Of a stretch of DNA of 64,000 nt, positions 22,461-34,789 are shown piece by piece. The position numbers and the translations under genes were made by a program. The notes under the pieces are model-generated. The model did not search any database. It worked only from the letters and a program-made list of their open reading frames with translations, and was not told the DNA's origin. This stretch comes from Eopsaltria australis (lineage: Eukaryota > Chordata > Aves > Passeriformes > Petroicidae), in contig JAVTVJ010001876.1 in the NCBI GenBank assembly GCA_034509425.1, positions 62,001-126,000 of the forward strand, read 5' to 3'. Numbering within the stretch: position 1 is the first letter of the stretch; each line of letters opens with the position of its first letter.

Positions 22461-23092
22461 AAGCATTTGCTGCTGGTCCCATAACCACACTCAGGAGCCG
22501 CTCATGTCAGATGCAGGAGCAAGAACCTCCCTGTCTTGGGGGATGGAGGTGGCTGGCACTAAGAATATCAGCCCTCGCCCAAAGAACCCCATGGTGGTGT
22601 TAACCCTTTCCAGAGGTCATATGATGGTGTTCTTGGGTCCCCTTTCCCACCTCGGATCAGCTGACTAGATTTTTTTCCTGTGGAAATCCTGCGTTAGTGA
22701 CAGAAACAAAATAATTTGAAAGTATTTTCTACTCATTAAGAAGCGTTTACTTCAGTAGGCATCCAGTCTGAGGCAAATCCATATGCTCTTCTTGCACCTA
22801 GCAAGTGAGAAACCTCACAATGTCCTAGGACTTGAAGTCAAAATAAGATACTTTCATGGGCTGCGATTTGAGAATCTACACTAACTCAGTGGTCCTAGAA
22901 AGGTCTGTCTCTCTGTTGGAGCTAGTTCTAATTCCCCAGATGGAGGGGTAACTGTCTAACCCCAGAACATGCTGGGAGAATGGGGTCTGAGGTAGCTTCT
23001 GTGATGAGACTGCACCATTCCAATGGTCCTTCAGCTGCTCAGGTCATGGGAAGGGCCAGGGCAGAGGGTTTAAAGCCTTGGCAGGGGCTTAG

Positions 23093-23170
23093 ACAAAAAC
23101 AAAAAACAAACAAACAAACAAACAAAAAAAAAAAAGGAAAAAAAAAAAAAAGAAAGAAAAGAAAAAGAAG
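23093..23170. repeat. A-rich simple repeat
   Basis: (CAAA)n passing into long A runs and GAAA units. It may be a decayed retroposon tail or plain simple sequence. Confidence 0.95.
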
Positions 23171-24719
23171 TGTAGAAAAGCAGAAAGCAGGTAGAGGGCC
23201 AGGACTCCCTGGGGCAATCTCAGTGACTGAGGACAGGATGGAGCTAACAGTTCTTGAGTAGTGTCTGGAAGGAATCAGGGCATAGACATGGGGAAAAGCC
23301 CACCTGGTTCGATTAGTAATGTTGCTCTTGAGAAGCCAGTGAGGCTTTGTGGGCTGCTAGAGGGCTGGAGAGAAACTTGAAAAGCAAATCTGGGGAGTGT
23401 GAAGAGCAGCTGAGAGCACTAGCACAACCAGGGAACAAATATTAGGGTTCCTGGGCTGGAAAATTGGTGACGAAAGCCTGTATAAACTTCTCCATTTCTA
23501 TCCTCCCTGGATGCAATTGAGTAGTTTCACAGCAAGTCTATCTTTCAGCAAGAGGTGCAACTGAACAGTTACTGGACTGCAGCAGTCGGAGGTGGGCAGA
23601 AGCCGTCCTTGGTACCAGCAGACCCCTATTACAATGAGGTCTGCAGGCTTGGGTCAGAGGGAAACAGCAGTGACCTCAGTGGATGCAGAGTCACGAAATC
23701 TGAACAGCTGCTTTCAGTTAGTAGAGAGCTCAGTGCAGGGGCTGGCTTGGCCGGTCCATGTAACGTGAGCCACACTGCCCCGCTCCCTTTCTGTCCCTCC
23801 CACCACCGGGCACCGAGATCCCTTGGGAAGAACGGCAGCAGGAGTCTCTGAAGAAAACTGCCAGGATGAGAATCTCTTCACCTAGGTCTTTGAGGTCCAG
23901 AGCCATGGTGATGAGGTTGACAGGAAGGGCAGATAAAATGGAGCGAGCTGCAACATCCATCTAAGCCTAGGGCTGACAGGCTGGGGCACCAGTGGAGCCC
24001 AGCCTACACTTAGCAGATGTGTGACATTTCGAAAGAAAAAAGATATGGAATTACATCGGGATCACTGTGTGCACCCTTGCCCACCTGCCAGTGGCAGCTT
24101 GTGCCTTGTGTCAGCCACGAGAAAGGTGAACACAGCAGCCCCAGCAGAGGAGCTGGAAAGACAGCATCCACTGTGCATGCCACAAACAGATGTCAGAGTG
24201 CTTGCTGTGCAAAGGCTCCATGAAACCTGCAGATGCTGCTGATGCCATACCCTAGGTCTGACATGAGAGGCCATGACTCATGTAATGATGTTTTTGAGAC
24301 TCCAGTCCAGAAGAGAAAGCCCATTTAATCTTTGCTGAGCATTGGTCACTGACCTGGAATATGCTTTCCTCCTGTACATTCACACTGATTCTCTCTCTCT
24401 AGTTTCAGATGATCTGCCCTCAGAACCGAGCACAGCCCTGACTTGCCTGCAGTGCAGCCTTGGGCTAACAACCCACTTCCAGCCTCTACTCAGCCTACCA
24501 CTACCTACAGCCACCTCTGTGCCTCCTGGCTCTCCTACCATGTCCCACCTGGGCCTTCAGGACCGGCACCCTTCTTCTCGCTCCCAGCCCGGCCACACAG
24601 CCTCATGACCTTCTGATAAGGGCTCCGAGCAGTCAGAGTGGTGGTGGCAGTCCTTTCCTGCAGATGCAGTTAAGCCCCACCGCATCCTTGTGAATCCCAT
24701 TTTTGTTCCACACTGGGGC

Positions 24720-25900
24720 TGCCCGCGGGCTCTCCTGTGTCTCAGGACGCATCCCCCACAAAGGAAAGTCTAATGAAATTTTTTCGCGCCGGAGCCATTC
24801 CCACAGTTCCAGTCTCGGGACATCCCCGCGCTGCACCGGCCAGTGCCAGATTGTGGCCATCACCAAGGCGCTGCGGGGGCTCCGCCTGCTCCCTGTACAC
24901 TGGAGCCCCCGGCTGTCGGAGCTCGCTCTCCCCCGCAGCTTCGGGCTCCCGGGGCTCCCCAGCCGCCGGGCCCACCGTCCGCTGCCGCTCCCAGTCTCCG
25001 TCCCTGGCGCTCCCGGACGTCCCGCACTGGGCGGCCTCGGTGCCGGCGTTCTGCCAGCCCCGCTCCCCGCTCCGCCCGGGCCCGGAGCCCCCGCCCGGCG
25101 CCTCCACGGTTCCGCTGAGCGCCCTCCCCTCGGCGGGTCTGCCCTGCAGCGGTACCGTGAGCGCCCGGTCCCGTCCCGTCCCGTCCCGTACTGCCCCGCA
25201 GCTGCCAGCGCCGGGGCCGCCAGCGAGCCCGGTCCGGCCGCGGGTCCGCGGTGTTGCGCCGCCTCGGGCGCGTCCCCCCGTCCCCCCCTTCGCCCCCCCC
25301 AGCTCCATTGTCTCCGCGGCGGAGGCAGAACAAAGCGCCTGGTCCCGGTCCCGGTCCGGTCCCACCGTGCGACGATGGCACCGTGTGGGGCAACGGGCAG
25401 GGGGTGAGCTGGGGCCAGTCCCCCGCGCTAGGACTTACAGCGCGCGTCCCGTGCCGGCGGCGTTCACATCCCGCAGGGTCCGGCCCCGCCACGACGTCCC
25501 GCAGCCTCCCCGCTGCTCTGGCGCCACAGCCGCTCCGCTGCCGCCGGCCGCTCCAGTGCCCCGAGCGCTCCGGTGCTCCGCCGGTGCCGCGGCCGCCCCG
25601 GTGCGGCTGTGGCCCTGCGGAGCGCTCGGCGGCGGCTCGGCGCTGGCTCGGCGCGAAGGCTCCAGCTGAAACCCGACCCAGCGCCGCCCTCAGCCCCCCG
25701 CTCCCTCCGCCGCCCCCTCCCCGCCCCGCACCGGAGCGCGCCGGCGGAGCGCGGCCTCGAGGCGGCCCCGGCGGGCGGTGGGCCGGTGTGGCCGGGCACC
25801 GAGGGGTGGGGGAGCAGGATCGGCACGGAGAGGGAGAAAGGGCTGGAGCCGGGGTACAGAAAGATGGAAGGAAGCAGTAGGCGCCGGGAGCCCGAGAAAA
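24720..25900 (-). promoter_or_regulatory. DCHS1: CpG island, probable DCHS1 promoter and non-coding first exon
   Basis: Over 1 kb of very GC- and CpG-dense sequence, the only strong island upstream of the DCHS1 coding start. It contains four CCCGT units (about 25170-25190) and GGTCCCGGTCC repeats. On the minus strand a GTAAGT donor occurs at 25438-25433, which could end a non-coding exon spliced to the acceptor at 21306. The transcription start is not visible. Reading frames of 150-380 codons across the island are composition artefacts. Confidence 0.6.
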
Positions 25901-26639
25901 TGGGAAGGGATTGGCAGGAGCAGGAGCGGGAGTGGGACGAGACCGGGCAGGGAGAGGGCTGGGCAGGGGATGAAATGAGGCCGTGGGCGACACTGGGGGC
26001 ATGTGGAAACATGATCACAGACCATTCTTTCCTCTCCACTGCAGTTGCTTCTTCAGCACATAATCCAGAGCTCAAGTGCATGTGACCTGCCAACACCTTG
26101 GCTCACATCAGGGCTCCTAAGGTCCAGACTAGAATCCATGCTCACCCAATGTACCTGTGCTACAGGGGTCTGAGGCTCCACCAGTCTATGCTAGGGGAAA
26201 AAACAAGACTCTGATGACTGCCCAGACATCTCCATCAGCAACTGACTCCTCAGCTCGGCTTGGCCGCTTAGGCAGCTTTTCCCTGCTCCAGACAGGTCTC
26301 AGCAGTGTCTGCGTGTCTCTTGGAGCTACACAGCCTCTAAGGCCAATTAGCACTGCTGGACCTTCTTCAATTTCTTAGTGGAGAAGCTGCTGTTGACTAG
26401 GGTCCGCTGCTAAGATCATCTACTAAAAGCTATGGCTCAGTGTGCTCTGAGATGGTCAGATTGTACCTACAATCTTGTGCTTGTTCCAGTTTAACAACTT
26501 CAGCCTTGACTTAGCTATCATGTCTCTTATTTCTCTGGCAGACCTTTAATGACATTTGGTGTAGAGTACAACAGCTCTCAAGCCCCATGTGCAAGAAATC
26601 AGGTAAGTAAGGCAAGAGACTGGCATGGCTGAGTCAGGA
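25901..26639. other. Intergenic, nothing recognised
   Basis: Falls from island composition to ordinary avian intergenic sequence. I see no repeat, exon or RNA gene. Confidence 0.6.
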
Positions 26640-27725
26640 CCTGCTGGTCAAACTAAAGAGCAAGATGGAAACGCAGAGACAGTGGAAACAGGAACAGGTA
26701 TCCCAAGAAGAGAATAGGGACCTTGCTCAGCTGTGTAGGGAAATTGTGAGGAAGGCTAAGGCACAACCGGAGCTAATCTTGGGAGAAGTGCAAAGAATAA
26801 TAAAAAGAGTTTCTATACGTATGTCAGCCAGAAGAGAAATGTCAGAGACATTGTACCCTGCCAATAAACATGACTGGCACACTGGTAACAAGGGATGAGG
26901 AGAAGGCTGATGTGTTCAGTCATGTTGGGCAGGATCGTTGATCTGTTGGAGTGTGGGAAGGCTCTGCAGAGGGTTCTGGACAGGCTGTATTGATGGGCTG
27001 ATCAGCTAATGTATGACATTCAACAAGGCTGGGTCCTGGACTTGGATCACCACAACCCCAGGCAGCACTCCAGGCTGGGAACAAAGTGGCTGGAGAGCTG
27101 GAAAAGGACCTGGGGGTTGACAGTGGTTAAACATGAGACAACATGTGCCTGGGTGGGCAAGAAGGCCAAGGGCACCTGGCTTCTGTCAGCAATAGTGTGG
27201 CCAGCAGGACCAGGGCAATAATTCTTCCCCTCTGCTCCACTCTGGACAGACCCCACCTGGAGCACTGCTCCCAGCTCTGAAGTCCTCAGTACAGGAAAGA
27301 CACAGACCTGTTGGAGTGATCCAGAGAAGAGCCCCAAAAATCATCAGAGATCTGGAGCACCTCTCCTGTGAAGGCACGCTGAAAAAGTTGGGGTTGTTCA
27401 GTCTGGAAAGAGTAGGCTCTGGGGAAATCTTAGAGCCCCTTCCAGAATTTAAAGGGGGATTATGACAAAGATGGGGACAGACTTTTTAACAGGGCCTGTA
27501 ATGACATGGCAAGGGATGATGGTTTTAAAAAAAGCACGGTAGATTCAGACTAGGTATAAGAAAGAAATGTTTATGGTGAGGGTGGGGAAACTCTCAAGGT
27601 CGGGTTGGAAGGGGCTCTGAGTCACCTGATCCAGTAGAAGATATCCCTGCTCATTGCAGGGGAGTTTGAGTAGGTGACCCTTAAAGGTTCCTTCCGACCC
27701 ATCCCATGCTATGATTCTATTATTC
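26640..27725 (+). repeat. CR1 LINE copy, sense, internally deleted
   Basis: Begins in the region upstream of the RT domain (GAGGAAGGCTAAGGCACAAC), jumps near 26990 to late ORF2 (GGACCTGGGGGTTGACAGTG), and ends TCCTTCCGACCCATCCCATG followed by CTATGATTCTATTATT, a complete CR1 3' terminus. Confidence 0.92.
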
Positions 27726-28970
27726 AAACATTACACTCACCTTTAAGAAAGGGAATAAGGAACTCAGAGAACCACCAGTTTGTCAAGGTGATCACCATAC
27801 CTGGAAAACTCATGGACCACATTGTCTCAGAAACCATTTCTGACCATATGGAGAACAAGGAGGCAATCAGGAATAGTCAGCAGAGATTTAGCAAGCACAA
27901 ATCCTGCCTGAGCAGCCCAATTAACTTCTCTGACAAGATGACTGGCTGTATGGATGAAGGGAAAGCAGAAGTTGAAAGGTGCCTTGACAACATTGACAGC
28001 TGCTCCCACAGAATTTTAATTTATAGCCTGAGGACACATGGTCTGAGTGAATGGAGCATTAGGTGGGCTGAAGACTGGTTGCACCTCTGTGCTGTAAGGG
28101 TAGTGATCAATGACTCAATGCAGGGTTGGTGCCTAGCAGCCAACAAAAGATACCAAGCATTGATTTGGAGCCAGGATTGTTCAGTGTCTCTGTTGATACT
28201 CTGTGATGACATGGAGAACAAGTCTGAAGATGACATGAGGAGGGGTCACTGATATCTGGCACTTCCGTCCAAAGAAGTGTCTAGAAACTCCCAGAAAGGA
28301 ATTAGCAAAAACCTCACGAAGTTCAGTAAGGAGAAGTACAAAGTTTTGCATCTGAGTCAGAATAACCCCAAAATTGCTGCAGGTTGGGAACTATCTGGAC
28401 AAGTCACAGTCCTGCTGAAAGGAACATGAGGGTAGGGACGAGTATGGAATGAAGAGTCAATAGGATGCTGTCATTGCAAATCAGGCAAACAACTTCCTGC
28501 ACTGCAATAGGAGAATGGTCAGCAGCAGATCGAGGGAAATAATCATCTCCCTTGAACTGGGATATAGTAAAGCCACATCTGGAATCCTCTGTACATTTTT
28601 GTCTCTCCCTGTTCATGAGGGATATTGAAAAACTGTAGGAGATAGGTAGTGGTCTGGCACATCTGATCAATTTATAACAAGACACTGAGGAAGCTGAGCT
28701 CTCTCGCTCTGGTGATGCTTAAGCAATAGGGCTGTTTAACAGCGTCCTGCTGCTACCTGAAGGACAGGTTACAAAGATGATGGAACCAAATGCAGATAAC
28801 AGCACAAAAACAATGACCACACTTACGCCTTGAGAGATTCAGAGTGAAGATTAGGGAAAGTTTTTTCACCAGGAAAGTAGTGTAGCACTGGAAAAAGCTA
28901 GTCACACAGTAATGAATCTCATCCCCTTGCAAGTTTCCAAGGCTGATCTGATCTGGTATTGTTGATTGTC
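27726..28970 (+). repeat. Second CR1 LINE copy, directly abutting the first
   Basis: Starts in the RT domain (translated TIPGKLMDHIVSETI at about 27795-27840, then QQRFSKHKSCLSSPINFSDK) and runs through the 3' half, more diverged than its neighbour. It lies head to tail with the preceding copy. Confidence 0.88.
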
Positions 28971-29488
28971 TTCACCTAAGAGGCTGAATTATGCAATTCT
29001 GGACACCCCTGTTAACTACAGGACTGTCTACTATGAATTCATGAATTTCATTCCATTTCTGTTATGCTACTCCTTAATAATAGCTTTTTGCTTTTATGAT
29101 GTTTCAGTCACCCTCTATACTCACAATGCCCTTTGACTTTGTATCACTGAGCTACGTTATCCATGTAGGTTTTTTTTCCTGACTGAAAAAAATTGAAATA
29201 GATGAGCTCTGAAAATGACCTTGAAAAGGCTGTGCATTTCCTCAAGCATAAAACTCCTAATTTACTGGGGTTTTTTTTTTGCCAGTCTTCAAAATCTTAG
29301 GATTTTCATATTAATATGTCTTCTTCAGATATCTGCCTTCTTCTGAATAAATAATTTCTCATGTATTACTTACTGTAGCACTGCAGTTCAGATAGTCTGA
29401 CCAACCTGAAAGGCTGATCCTGGCTCCAGAAACGCCACTTATCAAAGTATCTAATGTGGTATTCTGGCATAATTTGGCAAAATCACAG
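28971..29488. other. Intergenic AT-rich gap
   Basis: AT-rich, with short T runs at 29170 and 29270. No gene or named repeat recognised. Confidence 0.6.
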
Positions 29489-30107
29489 AATATGCTGAGT
29501 TGGAAAGCATCCACAAGGATCATCAAGACCAACTGTTGGGCTTGCACAGCACAATCCCCAGGAGTCACACCATGTGCCTGAGAATATTATCCAAATGCTT
29601 CTTGAAGCCTCTGTAAGGCTTGGTGCTGTGACCACTGCCCTGGGTTCCAGTGCCCAGCCACCCTCTGGCTGAAGGCGCTTTTCCTGATATCCAACCTAAG
29701 CCTCCCCTGACACAACTTCAGGCCATTCCCTCGGGTCCTGTCACTGTCATCACAGAGAAGAGATCACTGTCTGCCCCTCCTCCTCCCCTCATGAGGAAGT
29801 TTTGACAGCTTTGAGGTCTCTTCTCCAGCTGAACAAAGTGCCCTCACCTGCTCCTCACATGGCTTCCCCTCAAGGCCCTTCACTATCATTTGCCCTCCTT
29901 CGGATGGTCTCTAATAGTTTAATAGCTTTCTTATATTGCAGTGACCAAAACTGCACACAATATTCAAGGTGAGGCCGCCCCAGTGCAGAGCAGGGCAGGA
30001 CAATCCCCTCCCTGGCCTGGCCAGCCATGCTGTGCCTGATGCCCCCAGGACAGCTTGGCCCTCCAGGCTGCCAGAGCACTGCTGACTCACATTCTACCTT
30101 CTGCTCA
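29489..30107 (-). repeat. CR1 LINE, antisense, 3' part, split by an LTR
   Basis: Begins ATCACAGAATATGCTGAGTT, the reverse complement of a CR1 tail. It contains CAACCTAAGCCTCCCCTGAC and GGTGAGGCCGCCCCAGTGCA and continues after the LTR at 30749. Confidence 0.92.
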
Positions 30108-30743
30108 TGTCACGATCTGCTGGCACAAGCGGGAGTCATGATGGTTCGTTACCCGAATCTCAGAGTGCAAAAGAAACAGGGACAAGTATTTTTATTTAAA
30201 TCAAAATCAAAAGCACCTTTATTGAGTGCCAACAACACAATTATGAGATAGAGGAGAGAAAGAGATATAGGGTTGAGGGAGAGAGAGAGAAAAGGGGGGG
30301 TTAATAGCTACCACAGCACGACAAAGTCCCCGTTGTCCGGATCCGATGCATTCCGTCTCGTCCGTGGGGAGATTTTGTAGGGGTACCTTTTGAGAGTCTC
30401 TTTATAGTCTTTTTGAAAGCGAGGGGCAGGTAACCAAGAGATGAGGCAATCCTTCCAGAGGCGAGGGGCAGATGGCCAGGAGGTGGGGGAGTAGGGCCCA
30501 TTGTTTTGGTGTGCAGCTGCACAAAGCAGATCGTTCCTGCACAGTCCTTTCTGCCCTGGTAGCCAGAGCAACACGGTCTCACAGGCATGTGCACACCTCT
30601 GTACTGGGCAGGCATCCCCCCAGGATCTGACCCAGAGTTCTTTGTGCAAAAGTCCTCTTTCCCCTTTTGTCCTTTGGGTTTTCAGTCTCTGTTTTTGTAG
30701 ATGGTCGTGAGGCAGATGAGGGATTTCTGCCCAGTCTCTCACA
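30108..30743 (-). mobile_element. Complete solo LTR of an endogenous retrovirus
   Basis: 636 bp with TGTCACGATC...CTCTCACA ends, flanked by a perfect 5-bp target duplication GCTCA (30103-30107 and 30744-30748), inside an antisense CR1. An AATAAA on the minus strand (complement of 30218-30223) about 110 bp from the end sets the LTR sense as minus. No internal retroviral sequence remains, so it is a recombined solo LTR. The 5-bp duplication fits ERVL-type integration, but the family name is not certain. Confidence 0.85.
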
Positions 30744-30748
30744 GCTCA

Positions 30749-31065
30749 CCAGGACTCCCAGGTCTCCTTCCATGACTCTGCTTTCCAGTATCTCATTTCC
30801 CAGTCTGTAAGCACATCCAGGATGCCCCATCCCAGGTGCAGAACCTGTCACTTTTCCTTGTTGAACTTCATCTGGTTGGACATTCTCCTGTCCTCTAATT
30901 TGTCCAGGTCTCTCTGCAGGGCCTCCCTGCCTTTGAGGGAGTCAACAGCTCCTCCCATCATCAGCATCAACATCAACAGCAAACTTGATTTGTTGATACT
31001 TGCTAGTATCCCTTCCAAGCATCCAAGTAATTGATGAAGATGTTGAAGAGCACAGGACCTATCAC
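30749..31065 (-). repeat. CR1 LINE, continuation of the LTR-split antisense copy
   Basis: Resumes with CCAGGACTCCCAGGTCTCCT, then GGTGCAGAACCTGTCACTTT and TTGTTGAACTTCATCTGGTT, and ends near GATGTTGAAGAGCACAGGAC. It is collinear with the part before the LTR. Confidence 0.92.
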
Positions 31066-32240
31066 ATTATTGCTATGTTTTCAAATTATCATTTCCCTTT
31101 AAAAAGGGAATTCTGCTTTGAATCCTTTATACTACTGCAAATAATCTGCATTTTCTTTCAGTCCTTTGGTACTGAAGTACCAAAGAGTTTGTTACTCCTC
31201 AGCTCCATGGCATTACCCCAGATCATTGAACAACCCTCCTCTCAGACTTGCAATTGGTTCTCAAGTGCTCCCTCTACTCAAAGATGGAAATTAGTGGATT
31301 CTTTTTGATCTTCTAGTAAATTCTAGTTTACTAGATATTCTGGGAGCAACTTTGCAAGAGAGGGGAGAGCAGACCCATATCATGTGCTTGGACATTCACA
31401 GAGGCCTTGCACAGTCATTCTGACGTGCATATGTGGACTGGAAGAAAGATGTTGAGTTGAGCTGTGCTTTGTGAGAGCAACTACAACACAGAAGCAAGGG
31501 CAGAAATACACTATTCACCTACTCAGGGCAGACCATTACTGGTAGAGTATTTAATCAGTGCTTTGGTGAACTCCCAAAATTGAAATAATGGAGGAGGTGA
31601 TAAAATATGGCAAGCTGGAACCCATAGTAGCCCAAGCTCAGCTGAGATGAGCATGGAAAACACACTCTCTGTATGCTCCAAGAGCTGCAGGCAGACACAG
31701 TGGGATGCCATGGTACCACCCCTCATGATGCTGCTCTGCCACCACGCCAAGCCTGAACCAGAGTCAGGTACATCCCTACCCAGACTGGACTTGCATTTCC
31801 TATCCTCATCCCCAGCAGGTGCGAAGTGCTCGGGCAGTTTGGCACCTTCCTGCTGGATGGCAACTTGCTCCCAAAGCAGGCAGGAGTCTCCTGGCCCATA
31901 GCATGGCAGGGCTGAGCTCGCTGCTCAGAGGCTTCTGTTTGTGCAGGCTGAAGTCTGGCTCCAAGTCCCAAACAGGAAATCCTTCTAGGATGTGCTTAGG
32001 CTCTGATTCCCGGATGTTTGCAGCAAGAAAAGGCTTCCTCCGTGTAGAATGGAGGTTAAAAATAAAATAAGGCACCTGCTAGGAACATGCATGGCTGAGG
32101 CTGGAGGGAAAGTGAGGGGACGGCTCTCCCTAAGACAGGAGAAAGTCTTTTTCATGTGAGAATCCCAAGTTTGCCTCTGCCATTTAGAATTCCCTTGAAA
32201 TCCATGAAAGATAATCCATTAAATCCATGAATAGAGAAGA
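31066..32240. other. Intergenic, nothing recognised
   Basis: No coding family, RNA or clear repeat seen on either strand. Confidence 0.55.
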
Positions 32241-32259
32241 AGCTGCAGGATCATTTCAC

Positions 32260-32802
32260 CTACAAATGGAGCTGGTATCTCAGCTGTGCAGCTCTGTATT
32301 CACAGCCAGGACAAGAGGAAATGCTCCTGTGAGCTGCTTCTGGATCTAACCCGACCAGAGAGCTTTGAACCTCACAGTGGAAGAGTTCTTCTGCATTCCC
32401 TGCTTGTCTGCATGGACACAGAGCTCCTGTCACATGAAGTTCTTGCAACAGGCACATTTCTGTGCCATAGGGGCAGTTCTTGAGTAGTCTGAAGCTTTGA
32501 ATGTAAGGTCCTCTCCCTAGGCTGCACGTGATGGATACTTTTTGGGTAAAGCAGGTAGAATTCAATTTGTTGAATTTGTTCATAGTCTTGGAAATTCGGT
32601 GAAGCACTGGCAGTGTTGAAAGCAGCTGGATCGAGCAGTGGCCACCTTTGGCTACGTTGTGGATGAACTCAACTATCACCTCCACTTGCTTCCTTTTTTT
32701 TCTCATGGTAGCATTTTCCAGGGCTTCCTCTTGCACAGTCCTAAATGCCCTGAACACTTGGTTGTCAACCTTTCCTCCTTTTATACAGAAATTCTCTAGC
32801 AC
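32260..32802 (-). other. Unidentified 180-codon open frame, possible gene relic
   Basis: Minus-strand frame with a protein-like first half, KGGKVDNQVFRAFRTVQEEA and HNVAKGGHCSIQLLSTLPVL, rich in charged and helical residues. The second half looks random. The frame continues some codons upstream of the first ATG before a stop. I do not recognise the family. It could be a retropseudogene, a lost exon or chance. No intron signals or promoter were identified. Confidence 0.25.
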
Positions 32803-34780
32803 AATAGTTGGGTTTAAAATGTTGCTCCATGCTACCTCTTGTCTTGAGCTTTACATTATACCCTGCATGGTTCACACTGGAAGTCCCACTGCTCATTGCT
32901 TCAACTCTCCCAGCCATGGACTTGTGCTTAATTTTGGAATTCCTTGCATTCTCAACTAGCAGCTGTCTTGAAATTCAGTGTGAGACATCTCAAACAGCTC
33001 ATTTGGTAGTATCTTAAGTTATAGCAGCATCTAAATGTTAAAACTTCAAATGGAGCAATAACAAAATCATACCCAGAAGACAAAATTATTTGGTACATAC
33101 AACAAAGAACATGGAAGGATAAGGCGACAAGTAAGACAGCAGTTATATTGTCTGCAGGTATTTTCCAAACAGCACAGTAGAGGCAGGTTTCAATCAGAAG
33201 AAAGATCTAGGGCTGTCAGATGATTCATTCCCTCACCTCAAAGAGGCTTCAGTTGAACGCAGGAGCACCTGCCATAATTAGCAGATGTGCACCCAGCTAG
33301 TTCTAAAAGTCCACCCATAATGAAGATTTCATAAACCTGCCAGTCAATCTATTCAGTGCTAAATTTTCTTTACTATTACTTAAACATGTTTCTTGTACTA
33401 CCTGTCATGAGCACTGGAAGTAGATGGTTCTCTTTGCAACTGTCCTTTACAAATCAAGGTGGGCATCATATCTTTTCACTCTTCTCTAAGCTAAATTTCC
33501 CAGGGCATTTGATCTTTCCATATTGCGCTTTCTGAACCTCCAATTTTCTCCTCTGAAATTTCACAGATTTGTCTACATTCTCTGAGGTGCACTGGCTAGT
33601 ACTGGACACTGTCTGTGGCCATGGGCCTGATCACAGCAAAGCAGAGCCAGAAATGTTAGTTCATGCGTCCTGAAAGTCATATTCCTGTTTATACCATCTC
33701 ATATGATGTTATTTTGTTTTTACAATATGCCCTCAGCTGATTCATATTCAACCTAAGGTCCCTATAAACCAAAATGTATAGACTGTTTTTCTCAGTCTAT
33801 CTGTACAGTATATTATTCCTATTTAGCAGATAAACTTCCTACCAAGGAATAATAATAATCTTAAAATTTCTGTCAATGTTTTTAGTATCTTGACTAATGA
33901 TCCTCAAGGAAATGTAAACTGACTAAACAAAAGGACACAGAACAACAGGGAAATTCTGCTACTGCAGCTTTAGTGACACAAACGTAATGGTCAATATTTA
34001 TAAAGACTGTAGAAAACTCAAAATGGCCAGAGAACACTCATAAGAATGAGTTGGGATCCAAGGAACAAGGTTCCATGTGAAGACCTTTAGTAAGATTAAA
34101 AAAAAGTGATGATTTCTAAGGATCTCTAAGAATGAAAATTTTAAATTGTTTTAATAATAATAATGTTTCAATCTAGAAAATAAAGGTGTAACAGGAGCAA
34201 TGCTGTGAAACTGAAGTTAAACTGAAAGAGCAGCAGTACAGTGGAAGGAGGAATTCGTCACTAGAATAACCATGAAAAAGGCATAACAGATTCCTAGCAG
34301 TCGAAGTTGTACATCTTGGCCAGTAAGGGTGCTGGGCCAGCTCATATGGACCATGCTTTTGCCCAGAAAACTTGCACCACATGACCCCTGAGATCACTTC
34401 CAACCTGGTATTCTCCAGTTCTGCAAGTCTGTGGCCCTTCTCAAGAGGCAGAGTCTGTCCCAGAGCTTCTGTGAACTTTGTGGTTCCCAAAGGACATGGA
34501 CAGTGTCATCCAGTCCCGGTGTCTGAACTGCCCTCTGACCCTGTGTGCTGCCTGCCCCGTGAAAGCCTTCCCAGAGAGACAGCTGAACTGTGTCAAACCA
34601 AGGAATCATTGTTGTATGAGAAAAGGGAATGAGATAATGATGAGAAGGAAACCGTCTAATGTATGTTCATCTGTGAGCCAAGACAAAACTGAAATCAGCA
34701 TTTCCAGAGGGTGAGTTGACTGAGCTGAGCACTGTGCTACTGACTGCTCTACTTCCTGTACTGGCTTCTTCCATTCTCCT
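32803..34780. other. Intergenic AT-rich sequence
   Basis: Mostly AT-rich. A short CR1-tail-like piece (CCTGAGATCACTTCCAACCT, near 34387-34406) is the only repeat hint. No gene seen. Confidence 0.5.
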
Positions 34781-34789
34781 CCTCTGAAA

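Larger units (their letters stand above)
21306..24700 (-). other. Probable 5' UTR intron of DCHS1
   Basis: Lies between the proposed exon start at 21305 and the CpG island. It holds a mixed GC-rich block at about 22010-22460, an A-rich (AAAC)n/(A)n tract at 23093-23170, and nothing else I can name. No coding frame resembles a known protein. Confidence 0.55.

Noticed and set aside
24737..26002. Open frames of 200-380 codons on both strands at 24.7-26.0 kb
   Set aside because: Alanine/arginine/proline-rich translations in all frames are expected from a CpG island; they are not consistent with known proteins.
30108..30743. A fuller endogenous retrovirus around the LTR
   Set aside because: CR1 sequence resumes immediately after the target duplication, and no gag, pol or env-like sequence or second LTR is present.
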